A stretch of DNA of 64,000 nt from Urechis unicinctus (taxonomy: Eukaryota; Annelida; Polychaeta; Xenopneusta; Urechidae): the NCBI GenBank assembly GCA_034190875.2, contig CM067358.1, positions 52,753,137 to 52,817,136 on the forward strand. The letters are read 5' to 3'. Under the pieces are notes generated by a model. The model saw only the letters and a program-made list of their open reading frames with translations. It was not told the DNA's origin and searched no databases. Shown here piece after piece: positions 1-12,100 of this stretch. The position numbers were made by a program, and so were the translations under genes. The stretch's first letter is position 1; the number at the start of each line of letters is the position of its first letter.

Positions 1-600
1 CAGGTGTGTATGTCTATTCATGGTAATCTATTTCACATAAATTTGCACTATTTTACAACGCTGCTTTTTAAAATTCACGACCATACGCTGCATACAATCC
101 ACATAATTTACTTGCTTATTGTATAACACGCCACGAAAGATACATCGCACATAGAGGCACGACTGCCCCAATAACGGTAAACATCCACGTATGAGCGAAT
201 AGCATAGTCTAGGGCATTCGCGAGTGATGAGTGACGGCGATAGGAGTATGGACTACAACATTGGCTGGACAATCCAATCCAATCGTCCCTATCACATGAT
301 TGACGACAAATCATCAAATGATCATGTACACAGCGACAGGGCAAACAAGGTGTTGTATGGGCTACATTTCTGTGTTCTTTATTTCTAAATAGCATACACA
401 TTCGGAATATATAATCGATATGAGAAAAAGGAGGGAACACTTCAGGCACACTGCGTTCGGATATTGTTATAAAACTAGACATAACCAATATTTACCAATT
501 ATTGCACAAACTTCTCATCACGCGTGGGCAAATGCCTATGCTTGGGAAACGAATCAAAACTTCACCTTCGTGCCTCTCGTTGGAGATACGGTCCCCCCGA
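1..600 (+). repeat. Block A, copy I (non-coding repeat unit, start truncated by window)
   Basis: No gene is seen. Roughly 1-420 matches 42840-43210 in the same orientation, and part of it matches 25165-25440. Shared strings include ACATCCACGTATGA (188 onward) and GAGTGATGAGTGACGGC. Near 430-530 it also matches 25440-25535 (CACTGCGTTCGGATATTG against CACAGCGTTCGGATATTG). The longest frame here is 126 codons on the minus strand (488-108). Its matching stretches at 43158-42976 and 25380-25168 are broken or shifted, so I treat it as non-coding. The matched arm at 42721-43203 is half of an inverted repeat, so the other half may lie just left of this window. Confidence 0.6.
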
Positions 601-1951
601 CTGTAGATTGACACTGCCCACGTTAGGAGTAATTCTGCACATAAACGTCTATTGATTCGTTAGAAAGACGCTTGTATAATCGTTAAGCGTGTGTTGATGT
701 TTGTTTAATGATTTACAAAATAACTTCCTGTGTATGTACTGCGCAATATTATTTATTGCTGGAATGTTTTAAATTATTTATCATTGTGTATTAACTAAAA
801 GCACAAAATTGATAGAACAAAGTATTTTCCCATTTTGAAGGTGATTACATTGCTTCATCTATTTGGAAACGAAAGTCACGCATGGAGGTCGTTGATTATT
901 GAAACAAACAAAAAATACAAGGTGAAATTCAATTAGTGGCGCATATGCGAGAACAAGAATAACGGACAAATGTATGTCGTGTCTCTTTTGATCCATAAAT
1001 AAAAATGCAACGCATAAAACTAATCACTATCACAAGGGAAATATGACATGAACACCGAAGCTTGAACATAATCAATGCGTGCCTGAAACATGCAACCAAT
1101 ACAATTCATTCCAGCTTCTTTTCCCAAAAGATAGATTCCTTACATATATGTCAATGCTTGCCATATACTCTCTATCGGACCATGCAATTCGGTGAGAGAT
1201 AAAGCAAAAGCTAACATGCAACGTGAATGTCGAACGTAACCGATCTTGCTGTAATTATGGTTGAAAATGTCTCCATCAAAGTACCATTGTCGATATGTGT
1301 ATTGCATTCATATCGCATTAATCACGTTGGATAGCGAAATATGTGTGAACCCATTTCCTAGATTACATAGATTACTTTATACTGTATGGTTATATGATTA
1401 TTAGGATATTTCTCTATGATCATCGGATGAAGACGAGAGATTAAACCATTGTGCGGTGAATCAGCGGCCAAATCCTTGTTTCACGTAACAAATTTATTTG
1501 ATAACGATCAGTTTATTCCACTTGTCACAACCCATAATCTGGTAATCATTGGATATTAAATGAGCTGGCAGAAAATAAACATGGAAAATATTGCCTTACA
1601 TATGAATGCATGCCGGTCCTTGTTTTGTTTTAATTTTCGTTTGGATATTGTTTAATAACTAGATATTGATAATATTTCGCAGTCAAGGATTTAGAATATG
1701 CTTTGATTTATTCATCATTTAGCATAATATCTCACAATGCCTATTGACAATGCTGGTAATATACACCTATCTGAAGTAAAATGACGGGGTAGAATTGAAA
1801 TTTATAGCCGAGGTCAAACAATAAATACAGATTGTTTTGCAAGTTTAACAACTTAGTATTTTCACTAAACCCATATTGCGCCTCTACCGATACTGGACCG
1901 CATCAACAATCAGGGTAAAAGGTAAAAAAAGGCGATAATTCTCACCGCCAT

Positions 1952-2330
1952 CAGAAGAGTGGAAACTCCATCAAACACATCTGCCCCTATGACTTATGTG
2001 ACACCAGCCCCCGTTGGATGCTGCATCAGTAGACTGCATCACTTGTTCTGGGCATTGTTTCTGCAGCATCCAATCAGCAATTTCATAGTAGCCAAATGAG
2101 AGATGCTCAAAGCAACAATGTACATGATTAGACCTGGCGGGTCTTTGTTACAAGTCGGAGTTCTCAACAGAAATGACGGAAGATTTTGTCATGAATGCAT
2201 TTTTGGAATTAGGGTTTTAAGGATATCCGTTTTCATATATATCCGGTTCCTCTGATTGTATCACTTCCTGTGGACAAATAAAGATTTTCTCTCACACTCA
2301 GCTGTGTCATAGAAGATACTCTAAGATTGT
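1952..2330. repeat. Copy-specific island inside block B, with 12-bp inverted repeat
   Basis: The flanks align with the duplicate at about 97 per cent, but this interval does not align with 45137-45440. It contains a perfect 12-bp inverted repeat: TTGGATGCTGCA at 2014-2025 and TGCAGCATCCAA at 2062-2073, separated by 36 bases. A short stretch (TTTCATAGTAGCCAAATGAGAG against TTTCATAGAAGCC...) is shared in the middle, so the island is two unmatched pieces around a matched one. Origin is unknown: a replacement by conversion from another copy, or an insertion. Confidence 0.5.
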
Positions 2331-2339
2331 TGTGGCTGT

Positions 2340-2470
2340 TTAGATTCGTGTCACAAACACTCGCTTATCCACTGACAATTCTAAATCGTTTAAATCTCCA
2401 TATATGGCGTATTCTATTATTTTCATCAAGCAGCCAGCCTTAAAAGGTCGAAAGAGGAATGCATTGATGC
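2340..2470 (+). repeat. R1 motif, copy 1 of 8
   Basis: This is one of eight stretches sharing the pattern TTCGTGTCACA...CTCATC/CTTATC...GGCGTA/TGCGTAGT...TTTCATCAAGC...CCAGCC.TAAAAGGTCGAAAGAGGA. Here it begins TTAGATTCGTGTCACAAACA and continues CATCAAGCAGCCAGCCTTAA. The other copies start near 7232, 8408, 19384, 30422, 30708, 45450 and 58428. It sits inside block B, whereas most others are at the start of block D. No function is recognised. Confidence 0.65.
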
Positions 2471-4304
2471 CGGCATTTACAACCGTTATGTTAGGATTGT
2501 TTTGGTACAGACAAATATTAAGTTCCTCATTAAGTAAAGTAAGCAGTGCGGTTTTACAAATCTCAAATCCACATGCAATTAGTTCAGACATCATGATTTG
2601 CTATCTCCCTTGCATTATGACATACTATAATAGAATGGAATGCAAACTGGGTCCACTTCATGCCGCTTGCCTCTTATTGGCTGACACGACTGACAAATTT
2701 GATTGCGAATCAGGTGCCCTAACATCAACGTGTATTTGGTGTTTATACTACTACTTAGCATATTTTAGCAATTAGTTTGCTAATCTCAATCGTCCAAATT
2801 GGAGACTTGGCCTACTGGTAAACAAAACGAAATACTCCATATCAAATATAACAATATAACATATCAGTGTTCCTTATTGCTTAAATCGTCCAACAAACCA
2901 AATAATCTTGTCTGGTGGGGCTTTCATCCCATTTACCGCGTACGCAGAAGACTAGTTTTTAAAACGTTATACCAAAGATTAAAACATTTAAATATAGAAT
3001 GAGCATTATAAACTTCATGTATAATTACCACCACTGTTGTGACAATGTGGCATTTATCCTTTCAGTTCCTGACAGGGTGCCAACTTCATACGAAACTGGA
3101 GAAGGCATCGGCAACTTGGCACACCAATTGTGACTCACCCACCCCGACTTGGCCAGTAATTACGACGTTGTGTCCCGACACTACCAGTCTAGCCACCATA
3201 TCATTCCACGGAACTTTCAAATAATAAATTGGTTAAACATGTAGCAAATCGATAGAAAAGAAAATGCATGCTTACCAAAAACCCTTTATGCGGAGTGTTA
3301 AGAGCAACACAGAACCATTATAATAACACGTAATGCTACTTCAACAAAACCTTCTACTTAACGTCGACGTGTTGCATACTGTTTATCGAAGGCCAGGTAA
3401 GATTGGGATTGGCATGATGCCGTGGTTCCTAGGATCGAAGGTTTCCGATGATATTATGCTCTATATTTATCTAGCATCCAAGAATTTTGCCCACTACGAA
3501 TTGAACTTGTAATTGGCCTATTACATTTACATTTTTACTTTGTTATTGATACATTATTAACATTTATACATCATACGTGGCAAAAAATCGCATATGAAAT
3601 TAACCAAGCGCAAACAAATCCAAACTGGACGTGAAATAAAGTTAGGGGCAACAGATATACGCTATGTTGTCGTACTTCGTCTAGAGCACGCCGTGTTTTT
3701 TCCGATCCATATATCTAAACTATAGTTCAAATTAATATGCAATTGGTTAGGTTGATACACAATGTATTTGAATTAATTGCATGTTCCTTCACAGTCCGAC
3801 ATTTTCTGTGAGCGTCTGCTCTTTTATATTGCACTTTCCGTAACCCCCAAAACAGCAGCATTGTCGGTAATAACAATTTCGGTTGATAAAATAGCTGTGT
3901 TCTAATTTCACGCGCATATTCAAAATTCAAAATGACCGCTTTAATGTCAACAAAGCAGAGATATACAATTATTAATTTACGTAGGTATACTTTCATTGTA
4001 GCGAAATGCGACACTATGCGGTTTATTGGCCAAGTTCTAAAGAAGATATTGTGCCTTGGGGGCTTAACGCGTAGACTCGGTCTTTAATTAGCGATAAGAT
4101 ATCAGCAGTATTGAGAGAATTACATATGATTAGTCATGCACGTCATGTGCAAAGCTTCAGACAACATATTGATACACATTCTAACCAGTTTAGCTTGCGT
4201 GGTGCGGTTGACAGGCCACCTGGTTCTTAATGTTGAATAACCATTTTAGTTTTTCCTGTCAAATAACCTTTTTGCAAACCAAACTTGAGAATGATATTTT
4301 GTGC

Positions 4305-4746
4305 TGCTGTTTACGACTGCTTTCAAGCATATAATGATTGTGTTATAATGCTATTCTATCTTAACTCCCCACCCCCCGCCCTGCAATCCCCATTTATTGT
4401 CAGCACGATATGACCCGCCAATAGCGTGGGTTGGTCAGCCTAGCCTATCGTGTGGACCGGTCTAGGGTCACGGGTAAGCTAGTCAGCTGACCCGCGGGAC
4501 CCTTTTTAAGGACCACAGATGGGTCAGTCACGACGATCAACTAGTCAGGGACAAGATTCAGACCGCGAGATTACCAGGGAGCTTCATGTTTGTAATTTAA
4601 TAAACCAAATAAGCATCTCTACTCCTGGACTCGGGTTATTCCTCTGGCTAGTCCCGACTCAAACAACCACAAGCAGCAAAGTAGCATTACAAAAACGAAG
4701 GAGCATCAAAACAAGGAAAGCCTAGAAAATTAAAGTTTAACAATGC
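4305..4746. mobile_element. Copy-I-specific GC-rich insertion, possible solo LTR
   Basis: Copy III runs straight from the sequence matching 4301-4304 to that matching 4747, near 49275, so about 440 bases are extra here. Composition is clearly more GC-rich than the surroundings. A sub-interval 4341-4691 starts TGTTATAATGCT and ends AGCATTACA, an imperfect TG...CA inverted terminus. Inside it are a TATA-like CCCTTTTTAAGG near 4500 and AATAAA at 4599-4604, the order expected in a long terminal repeat. No matching target-site duplication was found (GATTG left, AAAAC right). A C-run cluster at 4367-4391 could form a quadruplex on the minus strand. The frame 4519-4725 resembles nothing I know. Confidence 0.4.
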
Positions 4747-7170
4747 ACAAAAAAAACCCTTAAATGGAAGAGAAATGTGACCCAGTATATCATCATACTA
4801 ATATTGGATACTCACAGCGTTCCGTCCTATGGATTTAAACCACTTGACCTTCATAGCGCCAATGCTCTTATTTATTACCTGAGAATTTGCTTGATTGAAA
4901 GTCGAACACCATTTGTCATTTCTCTGCCAAGTCATTAGAGCTTGTTTCGTTTCCTTTCAACTGAAGATGTGTTGTTCGGATACCATCAGCAACTACAAAT
5001 ATTTTCCAATATATATGCATGTCAAATTAAAAAAATAAGCGATATATTACATCGACAAACACGTTTTCATGATAAAATATTTAGCTGACATTAAATTCAC
5101 GTTATAGATCGCTACTGTCAATTTATCAAAAGTCTGCATAATATATTATGATGCTCACCCGGAACCTTTATGCGTGCAGCAACCAACCTCTAAGAGATGC
5201 GATTTACCTGTGGGTGTGCTTTGTACCCTTATAACACCTTCAATTGGGAGTGAGACTGCAAACGGCGAAGTAAGCATACCAGTTTATTACTTTTATTATT
5301 GGTAACTTGTCATTTGGAATATGCTATGGCTACTGCAGTTGTTATCAACCAATAATGCTTTCCGCTTGAAATATAGAGTTTAACGGCACATCGACACTGT
5401 GTTATATGGTGCCTATCCGCTCTTCCATAAAGTGACACAGCTTTACGAACATAATTCAAATCAATAATTGCATCATTTACATGGCGGAAAATGGTATAAG
5501 TGACATATACAATCATCAGCATGTTTACTTTTATGCGCCACAAATTCATGCCATATAAAGCCACGCGTTCAAGCGTTAATATAAGTACAAGTAGAACAAT
5601 AAGCGCAGAGAGGCGTCGAATGTGTGTGTATCATAATTGATCATTAACGCGTCACTTCGTGCAATTATGCTCATGCAAAAGGCCAATAGAACCATATAAT
5701 GAATTTCAAAAGTAACATCACTAAGATTGTAACAATTAGATTACTAGAGCAATAATGTTTATTGATACTGATTCCAAGCGGTGTTCGAGTTGTGTGTCGC
5801 ATAGTGTATGCACTGACACACTGACAAATATCTTTCTTTGAAAAATCATGTCAGAAGTATAGACATTGATTTGTGAGGCGAAGTGGTGTGTATAAGGGGC
5901 GTGGCTTACTATGACGATGCAGCCTGCACTCAATTACTTTCAGAGGTGCTCACTATGAGTCTGCTTAATGATGACACGTATATCAATCGGTAACCTTACG
6001 TTTGGAAATTCGTGAAAAAAAAGTATTTGCATTTTGCAAAATGTATGATGAGAATTCCAAAGTGGGTTAACTAAACATTTGGAGATTAACATAACGTGAG
6101 TGAAACTACCACGACATATGGATTGTGTTTATAGCTGTATTACATGTTAATGCGCAAATGACGAAGTCTTATCATAATATTTACACATATCGCCACTAAC
6201 CTCCAACAAGCCGTCAACAGTGTGATATTTTATTATAAGATACTCGAAATGTACAGATGGTAAAAGACTGACACAGAAGGCATCATATTTATGTATTCTT
6301 TACTGCACTTGGTGAAGGGTCAATGAGTAAATGTTTCATCATGGGACGTTAGTGCCCCCACCCCAATAAACGGTACGCCGCTACGTATGTCGACATTGCA
6401 TGCTGATAGGTAATTCTGAGACAGCAGCAGGCAATCATTAGCTGATCTGGGGAGTCTGGGTGTCTAAAGACCAGGCATCAAAGCCGCAAATATCGACCAT
6501 GATGTCGATAACCAACGAAAACAGCGACGCACTAGTATAGGGTTATCCCTAGAAGATTATATCGGGTAGCCTAAGCAAGCATCCAATCAATTAATAGGCT
6601 TTTATCCCAACACCAACTTTACATTAACGACGCAAAGTGAAAACAGATGTATACAATGCTGATGCGCATACAGGCAAAACGTGGTTTTAATTTTAGCCTA
6701 GCACCGTGTACGACATCCATGGTGTACTAAGTGCACTTTGTCTCGTAATGAATTGACCATCTGGAGCTGTTAGTTGCGCATTTGCATGATGCTAATACCC
6801 TGGTAATGGCAGCAACATTGCAGTGATCGATCTTAAGAATCTACCACATGATAGATGAGCATGTTGCATCTTTAATACAAACGAATAGCGTCATCTATCT
6901 CCCCAGGGCTTGAGTACGTCCTTAATTGGCTTAAAGAGCTTGCTTATATCTATCACTTGCCTAAATGTATTAATGATAAATGGCAACAAATTCAACAAAC
7001 GTCGTCTCATTTTAATTGCGTCAATGACTACCGGAAAACTGTAATAATGAAATCATTCAAGTACAAAATAAAAATATCTTGCAAATGAGACTACGATTAC
7101 AGTATGGTCGAGGCATTCTAATGTACAGAAATGTGACATGACTGTGCACGTCGGATGTTGTAGCTGTTAA
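4746..7170 (+). repeat. Block C, copy I (shortened)
   Basis: This matches 26640-28780 and 49290-52100 in the same orientation, at roughly 85-90 per cent by eye. Shared anchors include AATAAGCGCAGA (5600, 27012, 50389), AATTCTGAGACAGCAGCA (6411, 27906, 51334) and GGCTTAAAGAGCTTGCTT (6928, 28552, 51886). At its right end copy I jumps to sequence matching 30350, so about 1.6 kb present in copies II and III is absent. Frames in this block are not kept between copies and no gene is supported. Confidence 0.7.
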
Positions 7171-7440
7171 TATCACTTCTTGTCATTAGAACAACTATAG
7201 CTACACACAACCTCATTGTTTTTACATTAAACTATGAGGTTATTCACATTTGCTTGCATAAAACTGCTCATCAAACGAAAACGTGAACATCGCTTGAATC
7301 ATAGAATAAGGCGTAGTTTACCCTTTTCATCAAGCAACTAGTCATAAAAAGGGAATACGCCAGACCATTTCGATCACAATTAATGTGTGATGATCCTGTA
7401 AATAACCGCGCATCTATATTTATATCAATGATAGAAGTGT
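7170..7440 (+). repeat. R1 motif, copy 2, with flanks
   Basis: This matches 30355-30550: both read TTCTTGTC..T/GAACAACTATAG and then CCTCATTGTTTTTACATT. The R1 motif itself runs about 7232-7370 (ACTATGAGGTTATTCAC... to TTTTCATCAAGCAACTAGTC). In copy II this R1 lies only about 290 bases before the next one. Here the gap is about 1.2 kb. Confidence 0.6.
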
Positions 7441-8280
7441 ATTCTAAACAGACATACATATCTATGTAAAGTGTACATCATATAATCAATCATAATTACA
7501 CATGATAACTCAAATTACGACACCAGATGCGTGGTGTTTTTCGAATTAAGCCACAGAATTTACAAAGTGCGTGAAGACCTCAACACTGGTTGAATTGGTC
7601 AACTATATAATTTTTTCGGACAGAGGCATAACTAATACCAGCAATATTAACTTACTAAAGGTTATGCTTTTAGAAAGAAACTAATTTCGAATACGCATCT
7701 TGTATCTTCGATATAAAAATTGTATTAGTTTAGCAAGCTAGGTTTCTATTGCAATAAAATGACCTGACATGACCTTAGTGTCTGTGTTTGGTGGTGTGAC
7801 AGTCGTAAACACAAGTAGTTTCGTTAGAATATGCTTCATTTACGAGATTGTGTAAAGCTTATGAAGTAGAGCTTATATTGCGAAAGAAGCATTCTATGTA
7901 TTCAGTATGTTCGTTTGAGTCAACAACTTTATCGAATGGCATCCTCCTCATAGCCAATCAGTGTTTAAGAGGAAGCATTATACCTTGTCGCCTCAAGCCA
8001 TGAGTTATTTCGCAGGTAGCCACCTGTTAACTACGATCCCATCTCAATATCGTTTTGCTTTCTTTTAATTTGAACAAGTTCCTCACCGAGCAGCGTATCT
8101 CTAACACAGTAACAGTATAGAGACGCTTGATACTAAGCACACATTGCAAATAAAATACCAGGGGTATTGCTGGTAAACATAAGTCGAGAAAGCCACTAAG
8201 TTGAATACACCTTGGGTTATTTGCTGCAGCCATCGTAATGGAAGTTATTTGATGGATAATAGATAAGACATTCTATTCCA
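7440..8280. other. Single-copy gap with no recognised content
   Basis: I found no counterpart in copies II or III. Copy II passes directly from the R1 flank (30550) to block D (30560). It is therefore either a copy-I insertion or a deletion elsewhere. The longest frame is a 68-codon minus-strand one at 8233-8027. No terminal inverted repeats, poly-A tail or domain was recognised. Confidence 0.4.
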
Positions 8281-9540
8281 TCAGAACCTTCATGGTAACC
8301 GACCTTCATGTCGGATGAATGTTAGCGAGCCTGGCTATAAAGGGTCAAGTAACCAACTGTAATGAATGCCCAAGACGGATACGTCACTTGCAGACTTTTG
8401 TTTTTTTAGATTCGTTTCACACAAAAAATCGCTCAGCAAATGACGATTAAATAGCCAAATAAGGAGTATTTTACAGTTTTTCATCAAGCTACCAGCCATA
8501 AAAGATCAAACGAAGAATGCGTTGGACAGGTCAATTACACATGACACAGAGTAAGTATAGCAATAAGATATAGCAGAAGTTCTGTGTGACTAATATCATT
8601 TTTATCAACGATAATATTCCCAATGTGTTGGCAAATTGTGAGCCAAATATTCTCTCTGTTGTGCTTCAGTAAAATGTATGTTACCATCAAAGGACATTAT
8701 TCCATATGAGTTCTGGCCAATGCACGCGGCAAACTCTACGAATCTTGTGCTTCTCTTTCGATTTGTCTTTATACAAACTCAGTTCACTTTCCGTTCGACC
8801 CTTTTATTATTAATGTATTGAACAAGCATGGAAAAAATGTGCCTGTCCGTCCGGCATGGCTGCGTTTTGTGTTCCTGACGAATGAAATCTGATAGCAAGG
8901 CATTTATCTCGTTGAATTTGCTTCAATCCCACTTTTCATTTTGCCAATATATTTCTCGCCATATATATGCTCGAAATGCTATTTCTACGAATACCAAAAG
9001 TCTGCTCTGGGTCACACTTTAAACAACAACAGGTTCTTATGCGCAACATAACGAGACAGAGAAATCCACTTACCAGACCTGAAAGAAGTGCTAATATATT
9101 CGAAATGGAGAGCATTGCCTCTTCAGTGAATACATAAGAAGACCGGAGAGCAGAATCGGAAGGCCACGTTAAACTTTAATGCACAGGCATGAAGCCGCAA
9201 TTCGTAAGATTGAAGAAAAATAGCTATAAGTGACCTTCAGATGTTTGATAAAATAATTGCTCTCAATTCATGAGCCATGCAGATCACAACCTTCATGGGA
9301 TTGAATCACACATGCTCATACATTATCTATACGGACAACGACAGTCGGAAAAAATATTTAACATGGATTATCTAATTACACTACTGCAATTGACAACAAA
9401 AGCCTGAATTGACTGATATAAGATGCGTACATCAATTAATGATTGAATTTGGCCGGTGATGAAAAAATATATCTGAATGTAAAATGATGTCAGGTGTAAT
9501 ATATGTTCCATGCAAACATGCCCCTCATTTTAAATAAAAT
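8280..9540 (+). repeat. Block D, first copy, with R1 motif copy 3
   Basis: This is one of four D blocks (19237, 30560, 58300). Anchors near the start are ATAAAGGGTCAA.TAACCAACTG and AATGAA.GCCCAAGACGGAT. R1 follows at about 8408-8530, then TCTCTCTGTTGTGCTTCAG near 8655, GTGTTCTTGACGAATGAAATCTGATAGCAA-type sequence near 8870, and GATGTCAGGTGTA near 9488. The spacing of D starts is about 11.0 kb (8280 to 19280) and 11.3 kb (19280 to 30580). No frame is conserved across the four copies. Confidence 0.7.
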
Positions 9541-11350
9541 CAATAGGTGCTGTAAAATTGTAATTATGAATTGTTCCATGAAAACGAATGTTTTAACATT
9601 TGCGAATAATTTGAGGCGGGGATGAGTTGGGCGGGTTGGAGGGGGCTTATATATAGGATGGGGAAATAGGAGTACGTTAAATCGTGCTTGTTGTGGCCTA
9701 AGTATTATGTTCTAATCAAATGACAGTGAATCGATGTCCTCCTGCTCTGATGATCTATTACGTTGCATTGATAAGTACTGAATGATAGTCTGACGTTAAT
9801 CATAACTAATCATATCTTCATCAAGTAACGATACCAACTGGAACGTTCTGTTGAAGCTACATTAATTGCAGTTCTGACGTGTCGCTGCTAACATGACACT
9901 GTTACGACAGGACCACGCAGACAATGCTTTCATTCTCTTCCATTGTGTAACAAACCTTGGTTGTTCTCCTTCTGAATGCTTTGAGCGTCTTATTTTGGAG
10001 AAAGCGCTCTTAACCTATTTAAATATATGGTGTTATGGGGAACATATTTCTCACTTGACAATGATACTAAAATTGATACTTATACGCACATATAACTCAG
10101 ACATGACAATTTGCTACCCAATGAGAATAATGAAATGTATCCCGCCATCGACGAACATGCTAGTGTTCACAAGTGTAAGATATACGTTGAATATTTCAAC
10201 AAACACTCTACTAGTTACATTTCCAAGTGTTACAACGATCAAAGTTTTGGTTGGTGGAGGTTATTTGTGCTTGGACTTAATGTATAGAGAAAACTTGTCT
10301 TCGTGTCCTGCTTTACTCGTGTAACTGCTCTGGAAACATATGCTATCGAATGACGATTTAAAGACGCCTTTTTTTCATTACTAATTCCTCCTTAACTTGG
10401 ACCGAGTTAACTGATTTATCATGAGTTGTCTAATGTGAGCAAGGCTAACATTGAGGGGGATAATATGGCCTCTTTTATATAAGTTTTGACGCCGAAAACA
10501 TATAGTGCGTTGATTGAAATGCAATGTAACACCTTGATACTTTGACACAAAGTAACACTCGTGCATTCTTATTGTTGTTACCTATATCGGAATTACATGC
10601 TTAGGAGCGATTCAGGCGACCTGTGAGCAAATGTGTATAGCACCTAGGCTACAAACTCCTTGGTTGGGATAAAACTACTCAACACTGGCAAGTGGCAAAT
10701 ATGTTCTACTTCAAGAAAGCCAGTTAATGGAACAGCTTCCTGTAGAACGTACTAGGAGTTCTGCGCTAGCATTATGCGATGGCCATAGAAACTACTAGTG
10801 GCTTTCGGCAATGATGAAATAGTGATAAGATAATGATGATCGATAACCAGGTCATAACATGGATACTGTTCACAGGTTTTTAGGGTAATGACCCATAGGG
10901 CAATAAATGGCCTTATAACGGTGCCCCTTGTAAACATATACATCCATGTTTGGTACGCGCTTACTGCACAGCACACATAATGTGTACAGACGACATTTAT
11001 GGTTGCCCATCAGAAGCAAAATAACTCACCGTTAAAAGACGCTCAGAACCAACAACGACCAAATGATCTATGGTTTGTAATGGTCTCTGGTAAATCGATA
11101 TTACTACTATCACTCCGTTTTAATATGCCGGATACGATTAAGGGCAATGTTGATGTTTACTTCCTATGTTAAACGGAGAATATTACGAAAATTATATATA
11201 TTTACTTACAGTCAGAAATCAGCATTCTCTTCGAAAACTTAGAGCACGTCAGTAGTGGAAGCAAAGCAGTTCCTGATAGCTGAGAGCAAGCTATCAATAA
11301 TAACTTATATCTACCATGAAACTTTTAAGTTTTCATCGATGTCGCATCCG
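9540..11350 (+). repeat. Block E, copy I (diverged sister of block G)
   Basis: This matches 53040-54300 closely and block G (20760-22400, 31900-33400, 59710-60930) more distantly. Anchors are AACATATGCTATCGAATGACGATTT near 10336, GATGATCGATAACCAGG near 10837 and ACTATCACTCCGTTTTAATATGCCGGATACG near 11106. It contains a 143-codon frame (9893-10324). Its tail (VGGGYLCLDLMYRENLSSC) falls in a stretch also found at 20700 and 31850, where the frame is interrupted, so it is not called as a gene. Confidence 0.65.
9618..9645 (+). promoter_or_regulatory. Potential G-quadruplex followed by TATA-like sequence
   Basis: Four runs of three or more G with loops of 7, 1 and 5 bases lie at 9618-9645. CTTATATATAGG follows directly. 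The paralogous stretch 53134-53161 has five G-runs with loops of 2, 1, 4 and 4 and is followed by CTTATATATTGC. Runs are kept although the loops differ. No transcript is known, so a promoter role is a guess. Confidence 0.45.
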
Positions 11351-12100
11351 TTATGGCAAAATATTTACAGGGTAATAATGTCGGTCTGGGAAACAAATCT
11401 TGTGATGAAGTAAACGAAATGATGTCGAGGTCTTTTTTGCTTCTGTTGATTCACAGATGGAGTAAAGTGAAGACGTTGGTTGTACAAGTCACGGAACTGT
11501 GGTATTGATGTAAGTCACATAAAAAAAACTGTACTGCCAAGGTAGTTACCCATTGGCGGATAACACTTGTCTTGCAAACTATATTAAAGACATGGTATAA
11601 CGTATGCCTTCTATGCGCACAGCCTTACATAAGGAGCGATTGTAATGTGCAGACAAACGACGCTACAAAGCTAGCAATTTATCTACATACGCATTTCTCA
11701 TATTGAACAACGATCTACGATAGATTATAATTCAGGTGTAAGCATGTAAAGAACAGCAATGCGAGTTAGGGCATGAGGAATTTGTATGCTAACTAAGAAC
11801 ATGGGGGTGTAGAAAAGTTTAAGATGTGTTAAATGCAGGATGCAAAATAAGAGACCTAATGATTTGAAACAGTTTAGAAGGGACACCATATCCAAAGACA
11901 AATGTCTGCATGGCATATCGTATGATTTATTAAATCATTTGGTGTAAGGATATATATATACCGCCCAGTGGCACACCTCGTTATGGGACTACTACTGCGT
12001 GTGTGATAATTGCATGCTTTAAAGATGCATTTTTAAAAACAAAATGGCATTTTGCGGACTGGTTCAACACTATCGTCGATTACACCGATTAACAAACATG
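11350..12100 (+). repeat. Patchwork of block I and block C-tail fragments
   Basis: About 11800-11950 matches 37160-37300 and 63930-64000 (AGGATGCAAAATAAGAGACC against AGGATGCAAAACAAGAGGCT). About 11966-12030 is a degraded match to the C-tail at 29034-29100 (GACTACTACTGCGTGTG against GTACTACTACTGTGTTC), with the conserved plus-strand frame of that tail broken by two stops. Between 11360 and 11780 I see nothing recognisable. No gene is supported. Confidence 0.4.

Larger units (their letters stand above)
600..4250 (+). repeat. Block B, copy I (long non-coding duplicate of 43730-47370)
   Basis: This is a near-identical direct duplicate of 43730-47370. Over 2340-2594 against 45456-45710 I count only about six mismatches in 255 bases. 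No counterpart was seen in copy II. The frame at 2404-2775 (123 codons) is cut to 74 codons in the duplicate by small indels around 45720, which argues against coding. Another duplicated frame (2594-2340 minus) is intact in both copies, but the copies are too similar for that to mean selection. One island (1952-2330) is not homologous between the copies. A 150-base stretch at 46793-46944 of the other copy is missing here near 3708. Confidence 0.75.

Noticed and set aside
2404-2775. 123-codon frame apparently duplicated at 45520
   Set aside because: The duplicate is truncated to 74 codons by small indels, and the 97 per cent identity reflects recent duplication of non-coding sequence.
9893-10324. 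143-codon plus-strand frame
   Set aside because: Its tail lies in a stretch repeated at 20700 and 31850, where the frame is interrupted, and there is no recognisable domain.
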